Of a DNA stretch of 64,000 nucleotides, positions 10,255 to 22,010 are shown piece by piece; the first letter of the stretch is position 1, and every line of letters starts with the position of its first letter. The notes beneath the pieces are model-generated. The model was not told the DNA's origin and searched no databases. It saw only the letters and a program-made list of their open reading frames with translations. This DNA is from Riptortus pedestris (Eukaryota; Arthropoda; Insecta; Hemiptera; Alydidae), in NCBI GenBank assembly GCA_019009955.1, contig CM032233.1, positions 13,254,501 to 13,318,500 on the forward strand, read 5' to 3'. The translations under genes and the position numbers were made by a program.

Positions 10255-10835
10255 ATCGGAGAAAAGGTTTTATCATATTAGGGCTGAGGAGGTCCTAGTC
10301 CACTAGTGCTGGTAGTGAGCCTTTCCTACAATGGAGCTTTGTGTAAGGAAACTGCCTGGGGGGGGGGGGGGCGCTAATAATTTCAAAAATGTTATAAAAT
10401 TTAATATTCTTAATATTTATATAATACTTTCAAATAATATCAACTTTTTTTTACCTGATTTGCAAGGTATAATAATATTTTCCTACTGAAATAATTCTTG
10501 CTTTTTGAGTAATATTATAATAATTATAGCAGGATACTTTAAAATTTGGGCTTTTGTCATTTTATATACTCCGCAACCTTCTACGAGAGTTGATTCTCAC
10601 CATTAACAATCTTTTTTGTTTTATAAAAAGCTCAAATACAAAGCTTTAGTTCGTCATTACTCCCTCTAGTGAGTCAAAAAGGTAATTAATATTACATTCC
10701 AAATGCTGTGGATTATTTGAAAACTGAATATAAAAATAAATTATTATTCGTATCAGAAGTTATGAGTGCTAAATTTCCTAATTTCTTTCCAATATCTTAA
10801 TATTAATTTTTTTCATTTAAGTTTACAAATAATAG
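10255..10835. repeat. Partial copies of the G-run repeat family
   Basis: Fragments of the ~390 bp repeat: TTTTATCATATTAGGGCTGA, a G(13) run at 10360, and TTTGAGTAATATTATAATAA at 10506. Remaining sequence is unremarkable. Confidence 0.6.
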
Positions 10836-11306
10836 TTGGTCGTTAGAAACATTATACTTTGGAATTTGAAGCATTCTGAATCAAATATTTCATTTTTCTC
10901 TTCATACAAAAATTTATACTGGATAAAATGGAATATAAATGTAGTCCCCGCCCCCAGTTTATCCTCACAAGAGGCTGTCTTATTAATTTCTTTTTTTTTT
11001 TTTTTTTTATGCTGCCTTTTTTAACCTTGCTCCCTTCTAAAAAAAACTAGCCCCCAGCACCAGCGGTGGTTTTAAGAAACATTATACATACTTTGGAATT
11101 TAAAGCATTCTGTATCAAATATGTTTTTTATCTTTTCATTCGAAAATCTAATCTGCAATATAAATGTAGTCCCCTCCCCCCTCCCCCCCCCCGCCTGGGT
11201 CCATCCCCACATCATGCAGCCAAATTATTTTATTTATTTTTTTATGCAGCCTTAATGGACAGGCTCCCTAATACAAAAGGCTCGCTACCACACAATTATT
11301 TAAGAA

Positions 11307-11745
11307 TTATGTTCAGTAAGGAGAGTTCCTAAGGGGGGGGGGATGGGGTGTTGCAGACAGGCTGTGGGGGCCCCAATGTTCGTAGCAAGCCTTTTTTTTC
11401 TAGGAAGCCCGTCCATTAAGGCAGCATAATAATAAAAACAAAAAAATAGCCTGTTGTGATGGGGGGGGGGGGGTACTAAATATTACATTAATTCCAGTAT
11501 ATATTTTCATATGAAGGAAAAAATAACATATTTCATACAGAATGCTTCAACCTCCAAAGGATAATGTTTCTAACGAAGAATTATTAATACTAAAATTATG
11601 AAACAATTTTATCATAATAGGTCTAAGGAGGGCCTAGCCAATCTAGTGCTGGAAGCATTCTGTAAGGAGAGTTCATATTGGGATGGGGAGTGTGGGATTG
11701 CAGACAGGCTGAGGGGGCACAAGCCCCCCCCCCCCAGTGTTGGCA
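11307..11745 (+). repeat. Segment duplicated almost exactly at 63082-63508
   Basis: TTATGTTCAGTAAGGAGAGT and everything after it for about 430 bp is repeated at 63082 with only scattered substitutions and G-run length changes. This is much closer than units within the local array are to each other. Confidence 0.8.
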
Positions 11746-12169
11746 GGGAGCCTTTTGTACTAGGAAGCCTGTCAATTAAGGCTGCATAAAAAAAATAAAA
11801 TAATTGGGCAGCATAATGTGGGGATGAACCCAAGCGAGGGGGGGACTACATATATATTACATTTATTGCAGATTAGATTTTCCAATGAAGAGATAAAAAA
11901 CATATTTGATACAGAATGCTTTAAATTCCTAAGTATGTATAATGTTTCTTAAAACCAATTATAATTTCTAAAATTATGTTAAATAATTAATATCTTAAAT
12001 ATATATAGGGTCTTTCATTACAAGGGAGCCCTCTGTAAGGATAGTACTTTGAGTGGGGGGGGGGGAAGTGGGAGGATTGCTGGGAGTCTGAGGAAGGACC
12101 TGTCCCCTTGGTGCTGGGGGCGAGCTTTTTCTTAGAAGGGAGCCTTTCAATTAAGGCAGCATCAAAAAG

Positions 12170-12170
<1 letters not shown>

Positions 12171-12211
<41 letters not shown>
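12171..12211 (+). repeat. Poly(A) run of about 41 bases
   Basis: An uninterrupted A run inside a G-run repeat unit, joining one unit (ending GGCAGCATCAAAAAG) to another (GGAGAGTCCCTATTGG). It may be an expanded A-rich segment of the unit or an unstable assembly join. Confidence 0.8.
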
Positions 12212-12213
<2 letters not shown>

Positions 12214-12454
12214 AGAGTCCCTATTGGGGGGGGGATGGCTGGAAAATGGGTGGTTGCAGCTAGTCTGATGAAGGCCCAGTCACCCGAGTACTGGCATAAT
12301 AATATTATAAGGGAACCATTTTTTTAAGGCAGGATAAAAATAAAGTATATAATTAAACCATGCAGCCTGATTTGAGGATAATCCATGGGGGGGGTGGTTA
12401 CATTTATATTAGAATTATTCCAGTCTACATTTATGTATAAAGTGAAAATAAATA

Positions 12455-12955
12455 TTTCATAGAGAATGTTTCAAATAACAGAGTATACATTTTCTCAATG
12501 CCATCAAATTATGATAAAAAATTTAATATTCTTAGTATTTATATAATCTTCTCAACAATTAATACGTGCATTTTGTACCTGATTTGCAAGGAATAATAAT
12601 TTTTTTTTATTGAATTAATTCTTTCTATTTGAGCAATGTTATAATTATTACATAAATCGAAGTAACGGTTTTATCGTAATAGGCCTAGGGAGGGCCTAGC
12701 CAATCTAGTGCTGGAAGCATTCTGTAAGGAGAGTTCCTATTGGGGGGAGTGGGGGAGTTGCAGACAGGCTGAGTGGGGCACAAGCCACCCCAGGGATGGC
12801 AGTGAACCTTTTTCACAAGGGAGCATTCCTTTTAAGGCAACATAAATAGAAAAAAGTCAATAACTAAATAAGGCAGCCTGATGTGAGGATTAACCCAGGG
12901 GTAGGATCAATGGGCATTTGAAGAATGTTTTGTAAATCACGTCATGATTACAACC
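12455..12955. repeat. Left arm of palindrome (partner 13863-14385)
   Basis: Positions here pair with 14385-13863 on the opposite strand at a near-constant coordinate sum of about 26835. Landmarks: AATTATGATAAAAAATTTAA at about 12504, CGAAGTAACGGTTTTATCG at 12658, and the ATTACAACCTCAATAG end. Confidence 0.8.
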
Positions 12956-13199
12956 TCAATAGGACTCCCTGCAAACCTCCCACTTCCCAACCCCCCCCCC
13001 TCAAAGTACTATCCTTACAGAGGGCTCCCTTGTAATGAATGACCCTATATATATTTAAGATATTAATTATTTAACATAATTTTAGAAATAATAAATGGTT
13101 TTAAGAGACATTATTCATACTTCGGAATTTAAAGCATTCTGTATCAAATATGTTTTTTATCTTCTCATTCGAAAATCTAATCTGCAATAAATGCAATAT

Positions 13200-13635
13200 A
13201 AATGTATGACAGTATGCCCCCCGTATTGACAGTGAGCCTTTTGTACTAGGGAGCCTGTCCATTAAGGAAGCTTAAAAAAAAAAATAATAGGTTTGCCTGA
13301 TGTGAGGATGAACCCGTTAGGAATAAAATATTTCTTAGAGAATGTTTCGAATTACAAAATATACATTTTCTCACTCCCAACAATTATTTCAAAAATTATG
13401 TTAATAACTTTAATTTCTTTATTATTTATATAATCTACTCAAAAATTATTACATGCATTTTTAACCTTGTTTGCAAGGAATAATAATAATTTTTTCTTTT
13501 TGAGTAATACTATAAATTTTATATAAATCTGAGAAATGTTTTTGTCGTAATAGGCCTAGGTAGTGGTTAGCCTACTTAGTGCTGGCAGAGCATTCTGTAA
13601 GTTGAGCACCTAATGGGGAGGGGGGAAATGGGTGG
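13200..13635. repeat. Left arm of second local palindrome (partner 14480-14930)
   Basis: Pairs with 14930-14480 at a coordinate sum of about 28135. Landmarks: AGCCTGTCCATTAAGGAAGC, TTAGAGAATGTTTCGAATTA, GTTGAGCACCTAATGGGGAG. The right arm of the first local palindrome (13863-14385) lies between the two arms of this one. Confidence 0.8.
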
Positions 13636-13862
13636 TTGCAGCGAATCTGTGGTAAGCCCAGTCTTCCAGTGCTGACAGAGAGCCTTTTTACAAGCCTTTA
13701 CAAGGGAACTATTCCATTAAGGGAGCATAAAATAATAATAATAATAATAAAAATTAAATAACGCAGCCTAATGTGAGGATAAATCTGGGGGATGAGGTTA
13801 CATTTGTATTACATTTATTCCAGTATATATTTTGAACTTCTTGGGGAAGTTGCCTTAAGGGA

Positions 13863-14385
13863 AATTAGCTATTGAGGTTGTAATCATGACGTGATTTACA
13901 AAACATTCTTCAAATGTCCATTGATCCTACCACCGGGTTAATCCTCACATCAGGCTGCCTTATTTAGTTATTGACTTTTTTCTATTTATGTTGCCTTAAA
14001 AGGAATGCTCCCTTGTGAAAAAGGTTCACTGCCATCCCTGGGGTGGCTTGTGCCCCACTCAGCCTGTCTGCAACTCCCCCACTCCCCCCAATAGGAACTC
14101 TCCTTACAGAATGCTTCCAGCCCTAGATTGGCTAGGCCCTCCCTAGGCCTATTACGATAAAACCGTTACTTCGATTTATGTAATAATTATAACATTGCTC
14201 AAATAGAAAGAATTAATTCAATAAAAAAAAATTATTATTCCTTGCAAATCAGGTTCAAAATGCACGTATTAATTGTTGAGAAGATTATATAAATACTAAG
14301 AATATTAAATTTTTTATCATAATTTGATGGAATTGAGAAAATGTATACACTGTTATTTGAAACATTCTCGATGAAATATCTATAA
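13863..14385. repeat. Right arm of palindrome (partner 12455-12955)
   Basis: Reverse complement of 12455-12955. The same unit occurs again in both arms of the 43-56 kb palindrome (49.1-49.65 and 50.93-51.45 kb). Confidence 0.8.
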
Positions 14386-14479
14386 TCTAATATAATCTTC
14401 TCAACAATTAATATGTGCATTTTGAACCTGATTTGCAAGGATTAATAATTTTTTTTTATTGAATTAATTCTTTCTATTT

Positions 14480-14930
14480 GACCATTTCCCCCCTCCCCAT
14501 TAGGTGCTCAACTTACAGAATGCTCTGCCAGCACTAAGTAGGCTAACCACTACCTAGGCCTATTACGACAAAAACATTTCTCAGATTTATATAAAAATTA
14601 TAGTATTACTCAGAAAGAAAGAATTATTTCAATAAAAAAAAATTATTATTATTCCTTGCAAACAAGGTTAAAAATGCATGTAATATTTTTTGAGTAGATT
14701 ATATAAATAATAAAGAAATTAAAGTTATTAACATAATTTTTGAAATAATTGTTGGGAGTGAGAAAATGTATATTTTGTAATTCGAAACATTCTCTAAGAA
14801 ATATTTTATTTCTAACGGGTTCATCCTCACATCAGGCAAAACTATTATTTTTTTTTTTAAGCTTCTTTAATGGACAGGTACAAAAGGCTTGCTGGCAATA
14901 CGGGGGGCTTGGGACCTCTCAGCCTGTCTG
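14480..14930. repeat. Right arm of second local palindrome (partner 13200-13635)
   Basis: Reverse complement of 13200-13635, with a C run in place of the G run. Confidence 0.8.
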
Positions 14931-15017
14931 AAACCCCCCCCCCACCACTCCCCCCCCAATAGTAACTCTTCATACGAAAATATAAACTGGAATAAATGTA
15001 GTCCCTCCTCACATCAT

Positions 15018-15440
15018 GCTGCCTTAATTGAAAGCCTCCCTTCTAAAAAAAAAGCTCGCCCCAGCACCAGCAGGACTGGGAGTTCCTCAGACTCCCAGCA
15101 ATCCTCCCACTTCCCAACCCCCCCCCCTCCTCAAAGTATTATCCTTACAGAGGGCTCCCTTGTAATGAATGACCCTATATATATTTAAGATATTAATTAT
15201 TTAACATAATTTTAGAAATAATAAATGGTTTTAAGAAACATTATACATACTTCATAAATAATTAATATCTTAAATATATATAGGGTCTTTCATTACAAGG
15301 GAGCCCTCTGTAAGGATAATACTTTGAGGAGGGGGGGTTGGGAAGTGGGAGGTTTGCTGGGAGTCTGAGGAAGGACCTGTCCCGCTGGTGCTGGGGCGAG
15401 CTTTTCTTCACAAGGGAGCCTTTCAATTAAGGCAGCATAA
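15018..15440. repeat. Tight hairpin: arms 15018-15205 and 15257-15440
   Basis: The two ~185 bp arms are close reverse complements separated by only about 50 bp. Paired landmarks are ATGCTGCCTTAATTGAAAG / CTTTCAATTAAGGCAGCAT and the C run / G run. The short spacer makes it a strong potential cruciform or RNA hairpin. Confidence 0.8.
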
Positions 15441-15831
15441 AATAAATAAATAAAAAAAAAAAAGATTAAATAAGGCAGCATAAAAAAAAGATTAATAAGG
15501 CAGCCTGTGGGGCTACATTTATATTTCATTTTATCCAGTATAAATTTTCGTATGAAGAGAAAAATTAAATATTTGATTCAGAATGCTTCAAATTCCAAAG
15601 TATAGTGTTTCTTACGACCAATTATTATTTCTAAACTTACGTGAAAAAATTTAATATTTATGGTCTTTCACGCAAGGTAGCCTTCTGTAAGGAGGATAGT
15701 AAGGGGGGGGAGGTTGGGAAGTGGGAGGTTTGCTGGGAGTCTGAGGAGGGCCCAGTCCCGCTAGTGCTGGGGGCAAGCCTTATTGACAAAGGAGTATTTC
15801 CTTTAAGGCAGCATAACAAAATAAAAAATTA

Positions 15832-15843
15832 AATAAACATATA
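15832..15843. repeat. Target-site duplication, 5' side of CFDP2-like element
   Basis: AATAAACATATA, repeated at 19116-19127. An unoccupied paralogous site (AATAAACATATAAGGCAGC) is at about 58266. Confidence 0.85.
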
Positions 15844-18800
15844 GCCTTTAGTCGCAAGTTCTTGGGGCTTTTGTCTCATGATCTTGGGACTATTAACCCG
15901 GTCCTGGGAGCACCAGAGTCACCTAGTCCCTAGTCCTAGTCCCAGGGGTGGTAACGTCGCATGTCCTGCGACGGCTAAGTTCTGCTGGGGACCTAGTGCT
16001 GGGAGGTATAGTCTGGCCACCCCTCCTCCTGAGGGGACATAAATATTCGGGAGGCCTGTTGTCCCGAGGATACGGGACCCCTCCTACTGGGCTAATCACC
16101 CGTAGGAGGGAACTATCACTGATTCAAAGTACATCAAGTTGCCTCGGATTAGGACAGACAAAACGGTTATGACGCGGCGCTCGAAAGGACATCAGATTTG
16201 GAACATGGAATATAAAGACTTTAGCCGGCAAAAAGATTGAAATAGTGGAGGAGATGGAAGCCTACAGGGTAGACATCCTGGGAATCTCCGAAGTAAGGAA
16301 GAAAGGGTAGGAGAAGTGAGGCTTGATAAAGGATATGTGCTGATATATTCAGGAATACCGGCTGGACAGAGGGCCAAGGAGGGGGTTGGCATAATAATGA
16401 GTGAAGGGCTGTTCGCTAAAGTAGAGGAGTGGAGGTCCATCTCTTCAAGAATAATAGTGGCAGACATGGAACTATCAATAGGAAATGTTACAGTCATACA
16501 AGTGTACGCCCCAACAAAAGGTGCTGATATACTGGAAAAGGAACAATTCTATGCAGATCTTGAGAGAGAAGTCATAAGAGGACAAAACCTAAACAAGGAT
16601 GTTATTGTAATGGGGGACTTAAATGCAAGGACAGGAAGAGACCATGCTGGAGCACACGGGGCTATGGGTCTGCATGGAGGTGAGCATACCAGGAATAGAA
16701 ATGGTCAAAGACTCATAGAATTCTGCATAGATTATGATCTTCTTATCGGTAACTCCAAGTTCCCACATAAACTAGTCCATAAGATCACTTTTTCTGCTGA
16801 GGAAAGAAATGCAAATAGCATTATAAATTAGTTTATATATAGCAGAAGAATAAGAGGATATTTTAGAGATGTGAAAGTTATAAGGGGGACAGAAATAGGG
16901 TCAGACCATTATCTCTTGATTGGGGACACTCAAATCCTCAAACCTAGGAAGGAACAGAGGAAGGGATATAGGAAAATAGACATTGCGAAAATGCAGTTAC
17001 CTGAGAAGAAAATAGAGTATGCTGAAATCCTCACTCAAAAAATCCAGAAGTGAGCTAAGGAAGGAAGTGTGAACAGCATTTGGGCAGAAATGAGAAAAGC
17101 TATCCTAGAGACAGCCAAAGTAGTATGTGGAACAGTATTAATTACTGCTAAAAGAAAAAGAACGAAGTGGTGGAGCGAGAGAGTTAAAGCTGCGATCGCA
17201 AGAAAGAAGCTGGCTTGGAAATTATATACTAGAACCAAAAGTGCCGAAAACTGGGAACTCTATGTCAGGAGAAGGAATGAAGCCAAGCAAGTAGTTAGAA
17301 TAGCGAAGACGAAGAGCTGGGAGGAATTTGGCCAGAAACTGCAAAATGACTACAAGGACAATACAAAAATCTTCTGGAAAACTATTAAGGCATTGACAGG
17401 GAAGAAAAATAAGCCTATAAGAAATATAAAGGATGAAAGAGGCTTACTTCTTACAAGAGATGAGGAAATCTTGAAGAGATAGTACCGCCATTATGCTGAA
17501 CTGTTTTCCAGTGTTAACATAGATATAGATCCAGAAAGGGTAGTAGCAGAAGAAGATTACGATGACATAATCTGGGAAGAGGAAGTGGAAAGAGCTATAG
17601 AAAAGCTAAAGACTGGGAAAGCACCAGGGAGAGATGGCATTGCCCAAGAGCTGATTAAGTTTGGAGGGCCAGAACTTAATAAATACCCGCAGATTCTCTT
17701 CCAAACAGCTTTTTCTCAAAAAACTATGCCAATGGAATGGGAGTACAATATTCTCATCCCTATACACAAGAAGGGAAGCTCAAGCGACTGCAACAATTAC
17801 AGGCCTATATGTCTTTCCCAAGTGGCATATAAGCTATACACAGCCATCCTTGAACGAAAGCTCAGGGTATTCGTGGAGGAAAACCATGAGGAGGAACAGG
17901 CAGCTTTCAGACCTTACCGCCAGACCCAGGATCATATCTTCTCTCTCAGAACTATAATAGAGAAGTCATGGGAACGAGGGAAAAGCATGTTTCTGGCTTT
18001 CCTGGTCATCAAAGCAGCATTTGACTCCGTTCCTAGACACGAAATATGGGCTGCTCTGGCTGCTAAAAATGTCCCTACTGCACTCATAGAGGCCATAAAA
18101 TACCCCTACCACAACACTAAAGGCATTGTAAGAATAAATGGAAAAGAATCTGAAGCCTTTAGCATGAATAAAGGAATAAAACAGGGAGACAGTCTTAGCC
18201 CTCTCCTATTTATAATATTTATGGATGAAATCCTAAAAATGTGCAAGCGGAGGACAGCTCGGACGGTCATCGGAAAGTGGAATATGAGGACAATTCTTGC
18301 TCAAGTTATGGTTTTTGCAGATGATATTGTTCTCATAGCAGACTCAATAAATAATGTAAGACAACCAGTCATAGAGTGGGAAGCTGAGCTCGATAGAAAA
18401 GGAATGTTGATAAATGCAAGTAAGAGCAAGGTAATGCATATAGGCCGAGAAAATGAGATTGTGGAGATCAGATGCAGAGGAGAAATCCTAGAGATGACAG
18501 AGGAATATACCTATTTAGGCTCGGTCATCAGCAGGAATGGAAGGATAGATGGGGAGATCTCCAATCGGATCAGGAAGGCGAATAACGTCTATTACCACCT
18601 ATGCAATACGGTTGCTAGGAAGAGGGAGGTTAATAAAAAAGTGAAGCTGCACATTTTCAAGGCCATTTACTTACCTACTCTTCTATATGGAAGCGAAAGC
18701 TGGGTCCCACTTGGCAAGCACTGGAGCCGAGTAACAGCAGTGGAGATGAAGTACCTGAGGAGAGTGGTGGGCCGAACCAGGAGAGATCTTGTTAGAAATC

Positions 18801-19115
18801 AGCACATACGAGAGGAGCTGGAAGTTCCAGCTGTTAAAGAAATAGTGGAAAAAAGGCAGCTGAAATGGTTTGGCCATCTTTGCCGGATGAAGGAAGAACG
18901 AGACCCAAGGAAGTTTTTTGAGGCTAGGCCGACTGGAAGTCGACCCCGGGGCAGACACAGGATGATATGGAAAACATCTCCAGGTTGGGACGACAAAGAG
19001 GGCAATGGCTGAATTCCATGAAAGCGTTATCAAGGGGCCGGGATGCATGGCTGGCTTGGACTGAGGCACCTCCACGCTGAGAGGCATAAAGGAGGAAGAA
19101 GAAGAAGAGAAGAAG
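15844..19115 (+). mobile_element. Non-LTR retrotransposon, CFDP2/RTE-like, degenerate
   Basis: A 3272 bp element flanked by AATAAACATATA on both sides. It starts GCCTTTAGTCGC, has about 350 bp of GC-richer 5' leader, a broken endonuclease-reverse transcriptase frame (16194-19080), and ends in a GAA-rich tail (GGAGGAAGAAGAAG). It is inserted in a G-run repeat unit; the same junction without the element is seen at about 58266, confirming the insertion and its ends. The protein type is the one often annotated in arthropods as craniofacial development protein 2-like. Confidence 0.88.
16194..19080 (+). pseudogene. Endonuclease-reverse transcriptase (CFDP2-like), inactivated
   Basis: The endonuclease starts FGTWNIKTLAG and ISEVRKKG, shifts frame at about 16305, then reads VYAPTKG, GDLNARTG and SDHYLLIG. 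The reverse transcriptase follows: GKAPGRDGIAQEL, HKKGSSSDCNNYRPICL, FLVIKAAFDSV, GIKQGDSLSP, VFADDIVLIA, then YLYGSESW-type and WFGHLCRMKEERDPR segments. Damage: in-frame stops at 16829 (TAG), 17051 (TGA) and 17480 (TAG), a frameshift near 16305 and another near 18995, after which the true C-terminus (RGQWLNSMKALSRGRDAW) runs to TGA at 19078. Motif A reads F-L-V where the family has F-x-D, so the first catalytic aspartate is lost; motif C FADD is kept. The element cannot make active enzyme. Confidence 0.9.
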
Positions 19116-19127
19116 AATAAACATATA
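19116..19127. repeat. Target-site duplication, 3' side of CFDP2-like element
   Basis: AATAAACATATA, identical to 15832-15843. Confidence 0.85.
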
Positions 19128-19870
19128 AGGCAGCATGATGTGAGGAGGGACTACATTTATTCCAGTTTATATTTTCGTATGAAGAGTTACTATTGGGGGG
19201 GGGGGAGTGGGGGGGTTGCAGACAGGCCGAGGAGGCCCAAGCCCCCCGTATTGGCAGTGAGCCTTTTGTACTAGGGAGCCTGTCCATTAAGGAAGCTTAA
19301 AAAAAAATAGGTTTGCCTGATGTGAGAATGACCCCGTTAGAAATAAAATATTTCTTAGAGAATGTTTCGAATTACAAAATATACATTTTCTCACTGTATA
19401 TGTATGTTGGCAGAGCATTCTGTAAGTTGGGGAACTGGGGGAAGGGGAAATGGGTGGTTGCAGCGAATCTGTGGTAAGCCCAGTCCTCCAGTGCTGACAG
19501 AGAGCCTTTTTACAAGCCTTTACAAGGGAACTATTCCATTAAGGGAGCATAAAAAAATAATATTAATAATAATAATAATTAAATAACCCGGTCCAAAATA
19601 ACTTCTAATATGTTTTGGGAGTAATATATAAATATTAAGGTTAATAAATTTTTGAACTTAATTTTTGATGTAATAATTGGTTATTAAAAATATTATGCAT
19701 AGGTTTTTTGAAGTATTCTGTACCATATATGTTATGTTTCTCTACATACGAAAATATAAACTGGAATAAATGTAGTTCCCCCCCCCCAGGTTCTTCCTCA
19801 CGTCCGGCTGCTGTATTTTTTTTTTTTTTATGGAGCCTTAATGGACAGGCTCCCTAGTACATAACGCTTG
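19128..19870. repeat. G-run repeat units
   Basis: Continuation of the unit interrupted by the retrotransposon, then further fragments (GCAGACAGGCCGAGG, TTAGAGAATGTTTCGAATTA, and an inverted CCCCCAGGTTCTTCCTCACG piece). Confidence 0.75.
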
Positions 19871-20550
19871 CTGGCAACACTGGGGGGGGGGAGGAATAAA
19901 ATTACCTTAAGAAAATTGGTATATTTTTATTGTTTCTTATTTTTTAATTTTGTAAGGTTGGTTACATTTGAAAGATGTTGGTTTGCATATATTGACGATA
20001 TGAGACTAATTAAATTGCACTCAATGCAAAACCTTTTTTATTTTAGTATAGTACTTTTTATTATACGTCTCATAAAGATTTTTTTATATTTGATTTTTTA
20101 ATTTTTTTATTTATTTTACAGTTTATACTAATTTATTTTTATAATAGGTCTAATGATTAATTATATATGAAAGTTTTAAATAATGACTAGGTTTTAATCT
20201 AATACCCTTATTACACCTAAAATTATTGTACGTATATTTATAAAAATATTAAAACAATTGCTAAAAATTAAATCATTACTAACGGTAAACTAAATTAAAA
20301 TACCATATTTACAATTTTTAATATCTATGCGTTAACCTAAAACATAGTTGAAGAGTTGGCATAACCAAAAACAATCACCTGGAAAAACGCTATGGTTGAC
20401 TTCTCTCTTGGGCTCAAGAAAGCAAAGAAAATACTACTGAACTGCACTGCAAGGAAGCTGATAGTATACTGAGGGCTGATGGAAGAGGTGAGGGCAATAG
20501 GAAGGGGCTAAGGGCGAGGAGAGCTGGTAGAAGGTGAGACAGGAGATGAC
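19871..20550. other. AT-rich sequence without recognised features
   Basis: This unique-looking stretch interrupts the repeat field. Positions 20340-20550 are less AT-rich (GAAGAGGTGAGGGCAATAGG and similar). It may be an insertion ending at a TTAA at 20623-20626, but I cannot find its other end. Confidence 0.4.
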
Positions 20551-21817
20551 ACACCTAGTGGGTCATGAGCCAGGGAGGGAATGCCCTGTGACACGCCTCA
20601 TGCATCATCAGCAGTGAATGTGTTAAGGCAGAATAAAAATAATATGCAGCCAGATGTGAGGATAACACCCTTCGCACAGGGATGATTACATTTATATTAT
20701 ATATTTTCTTGTAGGGCTGATGGGGAGGAGGTGAAAGGGAGCTGACCGAACATTTATTCCAGTTTATATTTTCGTATGAAGAGAAAAATAGCATATATGT
20801 TACAGAATGCTTCAAATTCCTGTGCATAATATTTTTAACAACCAATTATTACTTCAAAAATTATGTTCCAAAAAGTTTTCTCACTTCCATCAATTATTAA
20901 AAATTATGTTAAAAAATTTAATATCCTTAGTATTTATATAATAATATAATGTGCATTTTGACACCTGATTTGCAAGGAATGATAAACTTTTTTTTATTGA
21001 ATTAATTCTTTCTATTATTATAATGATTATATAAATCTGAGAAACGGTTTTATTATAATAGGCCTAGGGAGGGTCTAGCCAATCTAGTGCTGGAAGCATT
21101 CTGTAAGGAGAGTTCCTATTGGGATGGGGAGGGAAGGGGGGGGGGTTGCAGGCAGGCTGAGGGGGCACAAGCCTCCCCCCCCCCAGTGTTGGGGGTGAAC
21201 CTTTTTTTACCAGGGAACATTCCTTTTGAGGCAACATAAATAGAAAAAAGTCAATAACTACATAAGGCCGCCTGATGTGAGGATTAACCCGGGGGTAGGA
21301 TCAATGGACATTTGAAGAATGATTACAACCTCAATAGTTGATTTCCCTTAAGGCAACTCCCCCCCCCCCAATAGGAATTATAGTATTACTACTATTAAGG
21401 CTCCTTAAAATAAAAATAATAATTGGGCAGCATGATGTGAGGATGAACCCGGGGGGGGGGGGCGGATACATTTATTTAGCATTTATTGCTGATTATATTT
21501 TTGTATAAAGAGAAAAATAGCATATTTGATACAGAATGCTTTAAATTCCTAAGTATATATAATGTTTCTTAAAAGCATTTATTATTTCTAAAATTATGTT
21601 AAATAATTAATATCTTAAATATATATAGGGCTTTTCATTACAAGGGAGCCCTCTGTGAAGGATAGTACTTTGAATGGGGGGGGGGTTTGGAAGTGGGAGG
21701 TTTGCTGGGAGTCTGAGGAAGGACCTGTCCCCCTGCTGCTGGGGGCGAGCTTTTTTTACAAGGGAGCCTTTCAATTTAATGCAGCATAAAAAAAAAGAAA
21801 AAAAAAGATTAAATAAG

Positions 21818-21868
<51 letters not shown>

Positions 21869-22010
21869 GATGGACCTCATTTTCGTCATCTGCTTGGTAG
21901 GATTGATGGACATTTGAAGAAATTTTTCGAAAATCGTGTCTTGAGTACGACCTCAATAGCTGATTTCCCTTGGGGAAAATTTGCTAAAATCTTGTTTCAA
22001 CTATAAGTTT
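20551..22010. repeat. G-run repeat units
   Basis: Several units in plus orientation: TAGGCCTAGGGAGGGTCTAG at 21059, G runs at 21136, 21452 and 21677, and TATATATAGGGCTTTTCATT at 21619. The order at 21060-21740 is matched at 63380-64000. Confidence 0.75.
21821..21866. repeat. (TA)n microsatellite
   Basis: About 22 TA repeats at the end of a repeat unit. Confidence 0.95.

Larger units (their letters stand above)
10836..15835. repeat. Complex tandem G-run repeat region with internal inversions
   Basis: Nearly every base here belongs to diverged units of one family. Each unit carries, in order: GATACAGAATGCTT, TATATATAGGGTCTTTCATT, ACAAGGGAGCC, a G run of 7-14, a GGTTTGCTGGGAGTCTGAGG or GCAGACAGGCTGAGG segment, GGCAGCATAA, an A-rich stretch, GGCAGCCTGATGTGAGGAT, and TTCCAGTATATATTTTCGTA. 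Units occur in both orientations, so C runs mark inverted copies. Open frames across the region are low-complexity artefacts and repeat from unit to unit. No protein homology is visible. The family is a complex satellite or an old composite element; I do not recognise it. Confidence 0.8.

Noticed and set aside
20560..20630. piggyBac end next to TTAA at 20623
   Set aside because: CACATTCACTGCTGATGATG before TTAA looks like such an end, but no partner end with an inverted repeat was found to the left.
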